Of a stretch of 64,000 nt of DNA, positions 60,701 through 64,000 are shown one piece after another (position 1 is the first letter of the stretch; each line of letters starts with the position of its first letter). The notes under the pieces were generated by a model. The model saw only the letters and a list, made by a program, of their open reading frames with translations, did not search any database and had not been told where the DNA came from. The position numbers were made by a program, and so were the translations under genes. This DNA is from Liolophura sinensis (lineage: Eukaryota; Mollusca; Polyplacophora; Chitonida; Chitonidae): contig NC_088306.1 of assembly GCF_032854445.1 (NCBI RefSeq), positions 16,523,764 to 16,587,763 of the forward strand. Reading direction: 5' to 3'.

Positions 60701-62715
60701 CACACTTCAAACAGTGGTTTTATCCTTTGTTTTAAATCTGAATGAAACCTACATCTGATTATTGTAGGAATATGCTACGTTTGAGGCGTGTCAATTGTAT
60801 AGGCTGTCTTCATCTCAATGTGTTATTAGTGAGGCTTCAGACAGGTAGGCTCAGGTCTTCTGCTCGTTAAGCCCTTATATGGTAGTGTCTGCTCATCGCT
60901 CGTAGGATACATCATTCAAACACCTGCGACTCCACAGCAATATTTGTCACTGTTCCAGAGTATTGTTGTTCTTAACAGACGCATGCATTAATCTGGAGGA
61001 CACATTGTTTTATTTTTAAAGCACCACAGGGATGATTGATTTGATGTGACGACAATGCCAATTAAAGAGAGAGAGAAAAAAAGGACTAATTAGTTTTAAT
61101 GTGATTCAGACAGATTGAGTCTGAGTAGAATGGCCTAAGGGAATACATACATTCGTAATCGTATATGTATCCTTTAATATTTCATTCACAATATTTCCTA
61201 TTTCATCGAAAAATGAAAAAGTAGAATGTAAGGCTTATTTTCTGTGAGGTGTGAAATGTGATTTATCAGGTTCACAATTAAAGAATTAACTTCTTAGAAT
61301 TTTGAATTTTGAATTTCTTCAATTATTCTTAATTTTTTTTTTATGAATATTCTGGAACTAGAAAGCCTGTAGTTCATACAGTATCATGACATTGATAAGC
61401 GATTATTAAGCTAAGGGTGTAAATAATATTTACCATAATTTTCCATAATCTTCCATAATTTTCACCTGAGAGTTACCTGTAATGTGTTTTACCTGTAATG
61501 AATTATATTTATGATGTTTTACCTAAAACTTCATCTGTGACTAAGGTACCCATTTTGCTTGATTCTGACAGATCTGTGGAAAAATGTTTTGAGGTTTACA
61601 TGTTTTTAGAAGGTGGAATGATGTCTTCAAGAGAAAATGTAAGTTTCAGCATTAAAAGCGGTATTTTAGGACAGGTTTTCCTCTGAAAATGTAATTGTTT
61701 GGGCGATTGCTTAGGTCAAAGAGTGTAGTGTGTTGTTTACATGGGAGGATATACCTGTAGTGGTACTGCTATACCAAACCTGTAAACAGGACACACCTTA
61801 TGAGATTTTCACCTGAGAGTTCCTACCTGCCTCTGGAATGAAACTCATTAAGCGAGCTTCTACCAAAAGCACCTGTAGTAGTACTTACGATAGGGCTGCT
61901 GTAGTAAAGCCTGAGGTCAGGACAAGTGTGTGGGCAACCAGCCAGCCAGTGTGTCTACAAGGATGAGATCACATGACCCAGTTATCTGACAGGCAGTTGG
62001 GATTTCCTGCCCTAGTTAATGGGTCTATCTGATACCTAGTGGGCTTGTCCCACGCACAGCATCAATCAGCCCCACTTATTTCCTTGCTTCCTCACTGGCC
62101 AATTGGCCATTTTAAAATTATCTGGCTCTGTGTGTGAAAGCTTCATGACCTGCTTAGCTGATCATTCAGGCTGTATATTCAGTAAATATACTCTAAGTCC
62201 TCAATCACCTGTACAGTCAGGGACTCCTTGTACCAGGTGTATTAGAGCAGACTTTACTATACTTACCTCAGCTTGGATACCAGGTACCTTAACCATTTGA
62301 CGGTAGCTCTGGAAATTGTGTATGTATTGATTACTACTTTTCTTTCTTTATGTCCATATATCAAAGATTGAATCAGTTCCCATTTCATTAATGTTTTTAT
62401 TAATTGTTGAGGATATTGATAAATACTGAACATCTTGCTGCTGATGATTTATTTGTTACTGTATTTATTTGATGGTATTTACATTCAGGTATACAAAAGT
62501 AAGCCGGTGTGAAAAGTGTCATGAAGGTGATTTTCAAATTGCCTGTTGTTTGTATAGTAAGCTGACACATTTGTTGTCAACCATATAGCTGTTTCTTTCC
62601 CTATCCCCAACTCCCCCACCCCCACCCCCACCAACGAACACTTACAGACTTTCTTATCCTGTGACTGATACGTTTACTTATACTGTGAATCCAGAAAAAA
62701 AAACTGTGTACAGAG

Positions 62716-63215
62716 AGTATATCAGCACCTGGTTATATGTGCCTGTATCAGCACCTGAGTATATATACATGTATCAACAAGTAAGTACATGTATATGTGT
62801 TTGTATTAACACCTGAGTATATTTGTATTTATCAACAAGTGAGTACATGTGTATGTGCCTGTATTAGCTCCCAAGTACATGTGCCTGTGTCAGCACCTGA
62901 GTATATATACATGTATCAACAAGTGAGTACATGTAAATGTGTCTGTATTATCACCTGAATATATATACCTTTATCAATACTTCAGTATATATACCTGTAT
63001 CAACACCTGCTGTATATGTACCTGTATCAACACCTGTTGTATATATACCTGTATCAATACCTGAGTATGTATACCTGTATCAACCCGGTTTCCACCCACC
63101 ATAATGCTCGCCGCCATTGTATAAGTGAAATATTCTTGGGTACGGTGTAAAACACCAATCAAATAAATAAATAAATACCTGTATCAATACCAGAGTATAT
63201 ACACCTTTACATGCA
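62716..63215. repeat. Minisatellite, about 26-28 bp unit, interrupted
   Basis: The unit atatatacctgtatcaacac with ctgagt is repeated about 15 times with variable copies. A SINE fragment interrupts it at 63084-63176. Confidence 0.9.
63084..63176 (+). mobile_element. SINE family A, 5'-truncated, inside minisatellite
   Basis: Holds cggtttccacccaccataat, cgccgccattgtataagtga, attcttgggtacggtgtaaa and the AATA tail. Array units resume on its right, so the array was present first. Confidence 0.9.
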
Positions 63216-63535
63216 GCCTTAGTTCTGTTGAAATGATTCATTGCCCTTAGCCGTTGTCCTCAGTTGCTTAATTTCTTCCATTGACTGTGTACATGTATTG
63301 GTTAGTAATTTACACGTATGTCATGTTATTGCTTTAGGGAGATGTCTTAATTGTGTTATTTTCCCAAGTTAATCACTGTACAGAGGAAAATGACCTGAAG
63401 AAGATACATCAACAGAATTTCTAAATACTTTTCCTTGTAACATGGTTGTTAATATTTTTGTACTACTGTAAAGCTTTATCAAAGTGTACTGCATGACTGC
63501 ACTACTACTCCATGATAGTGTGGTTAACCTCCTCT

Positions 63536-63557
63536 CCCCCCCCCCCCCCCCCCCCCC
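63536..63557. repeat. Poly-C tract, 22 nt
   Basis: Uninterrupted C run in a pyrimidine-rich setting. Confidence 0.95.
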
Positions 63558-64000
63558 AGCACTATAAACCCTCTCCCCCAGAGCATTCCTGACTTTCTGT
63601 GACTGATGTGTGTGGCTTTTAGCTACTGTTCAGACAAGCTGTGGAAATCTGCTTGCAGTATCCCATGTCCCAACCCCTTCAGGCTACAGTCCTGACACTG
63701 AGCGGAGGTTATATATATTTCATACAGCAATGACACAGACCATGTGACCTGAGTTAGAACAAAGAGGGCTAGCTGCTCCAGAGGAACTTGAAACTGGGCA
63801 GGGCCTTGCATCTGTCTGCTCCCTCCCACTCCCCTCTCCCTCATATACCCCCTCCCCTTCCTCCCTCACCCTTGGTTCCCAGTCTCCACACATGCTTTTA
63901 TTTTTATGTACTCACTCCTTCAGCTGAGCTCTAGGCAATGCTGGCTTTTCTTTGTTTAGGTAGGTTCTTTCTCCTTGCCTTTGTGTGGATTTTAGTTATT

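Larger units (their letters stand above)
4155..64000 (+). other. KDM6A: KDM6A/UTX gene, 5' part (gene span, partial)
   Basis: This is the gene-level span, running off the right edge. KDM6A is a nuclear JmjC dioxygenase that removes methyl groups from histone H3 Lys27 and works in MLL3/4 (KMT2C/D) COMPASS complexes. Its N-terminal half is a TPR array and its C-terminal half is the JmjC catalytic region. Five exons are seen here (380 nt, about 126 residues), covering the N-terminus through the start of the second TPR motif. Introns are 2918, 1114, 1923 and 517 bp, then at least 52,994 bp. No catalytic part is present. A UTY/UTX paralogue distinction does not apply outside vertebrates. The head-to-head FUNDC1 neighbour supports orthology. 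Confidence 0.9.
11007..64000 (+). other. KDM6A intron 5, at least 53 kb, incomplete
   Basis: No exon with the expected phase-2 entry and A-I-K-A-F-Q-like TPR sequence was seen by eye before the right edge. No other confident gene was found on either strand. Long stretches with no recognised feature include 12083-14220, 14520-17040, 28200-29050, 31890-34430, 35430-39280, 39800-41915, 50090-51790, 54715-56370, 57205-60235, 60710-62715 and 63220-64000. They are ordinary AT-rich single-copy-looking sequence with scattered homopolymers. Confidence 0.7.

Overview
This is animal nuclear DNA: AT-rich, with introns, and dense in short interspersed repeats, MITE-like elements and minisatellites. Two repeat signatures suggest a lophotrochozoan, most likely a mollusc, though a brachiopod is possible. 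One is a SINE family ending in 'aaaacaccaatcaaataaataaata'-type tails. The other is a family ending 'ttgagtacgacgttaaaccc' plus CACTCACTC. This taxonomic reading rests on memory of repeat style only.

The window holds parts of two recognisable genes arranged head to head. On the minus strand, 1-2605, are the first exons of FUNDC1, a mitochondrial outer-membrane mitophagy receptor (exons at 2581-2605, 2022-2148 and 773-848). Later exons lie beyond the left edge. On the plus strand, from 4155, are the first five coding exons of KDM6A/UTX, the H3K27 demethylase (4155-4222, 7141-7207, 8322-8457, 10381-10430, 10948-11006). They encode the N-terminus and the start of the TPR array, and all splice phases agree. 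The two genes share about 1.55 kb of intergenic DNA (2606-4154), which probably acts as a bidirectional promoter. Human FUNDC1 and KDM6A are also close, divergent neighbours on Xp11.3, so this looks like old conserved linkage.

From 11007 to the right edge I find no further KDM6A exon and no other convincing gene. If the assembly is right, intron 5 is at least 53 kb. It contains about a dozen copies of one tRNA-related SINE, pieces of a second SINE family, ten copies of a MITE-like family with 'ctgtaattcttcaaccttttt' termini, a LINE 3' remnant, and many tandem arrays with units of 17-124 bp. A deleted pogo/Tigger-type transposon and several fold-back elements lie in the smaller introns or in intron 5. 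Several arrays have units divisible by three, so they produce long but meaningless open frames.

I found no bacterial-style system, CRISPR array, rRNA or canonical tRNA gene. The most interesting items are the FUNDC1-KDM6A linkage, the altered LC3-interacting motif of FUNDC1, a possible extra exon in FUNDC1 intron 2, tandem overlapping uORFs before KDM6A, and a 48-bp satellite that appears to have grown out of a SINE tail.
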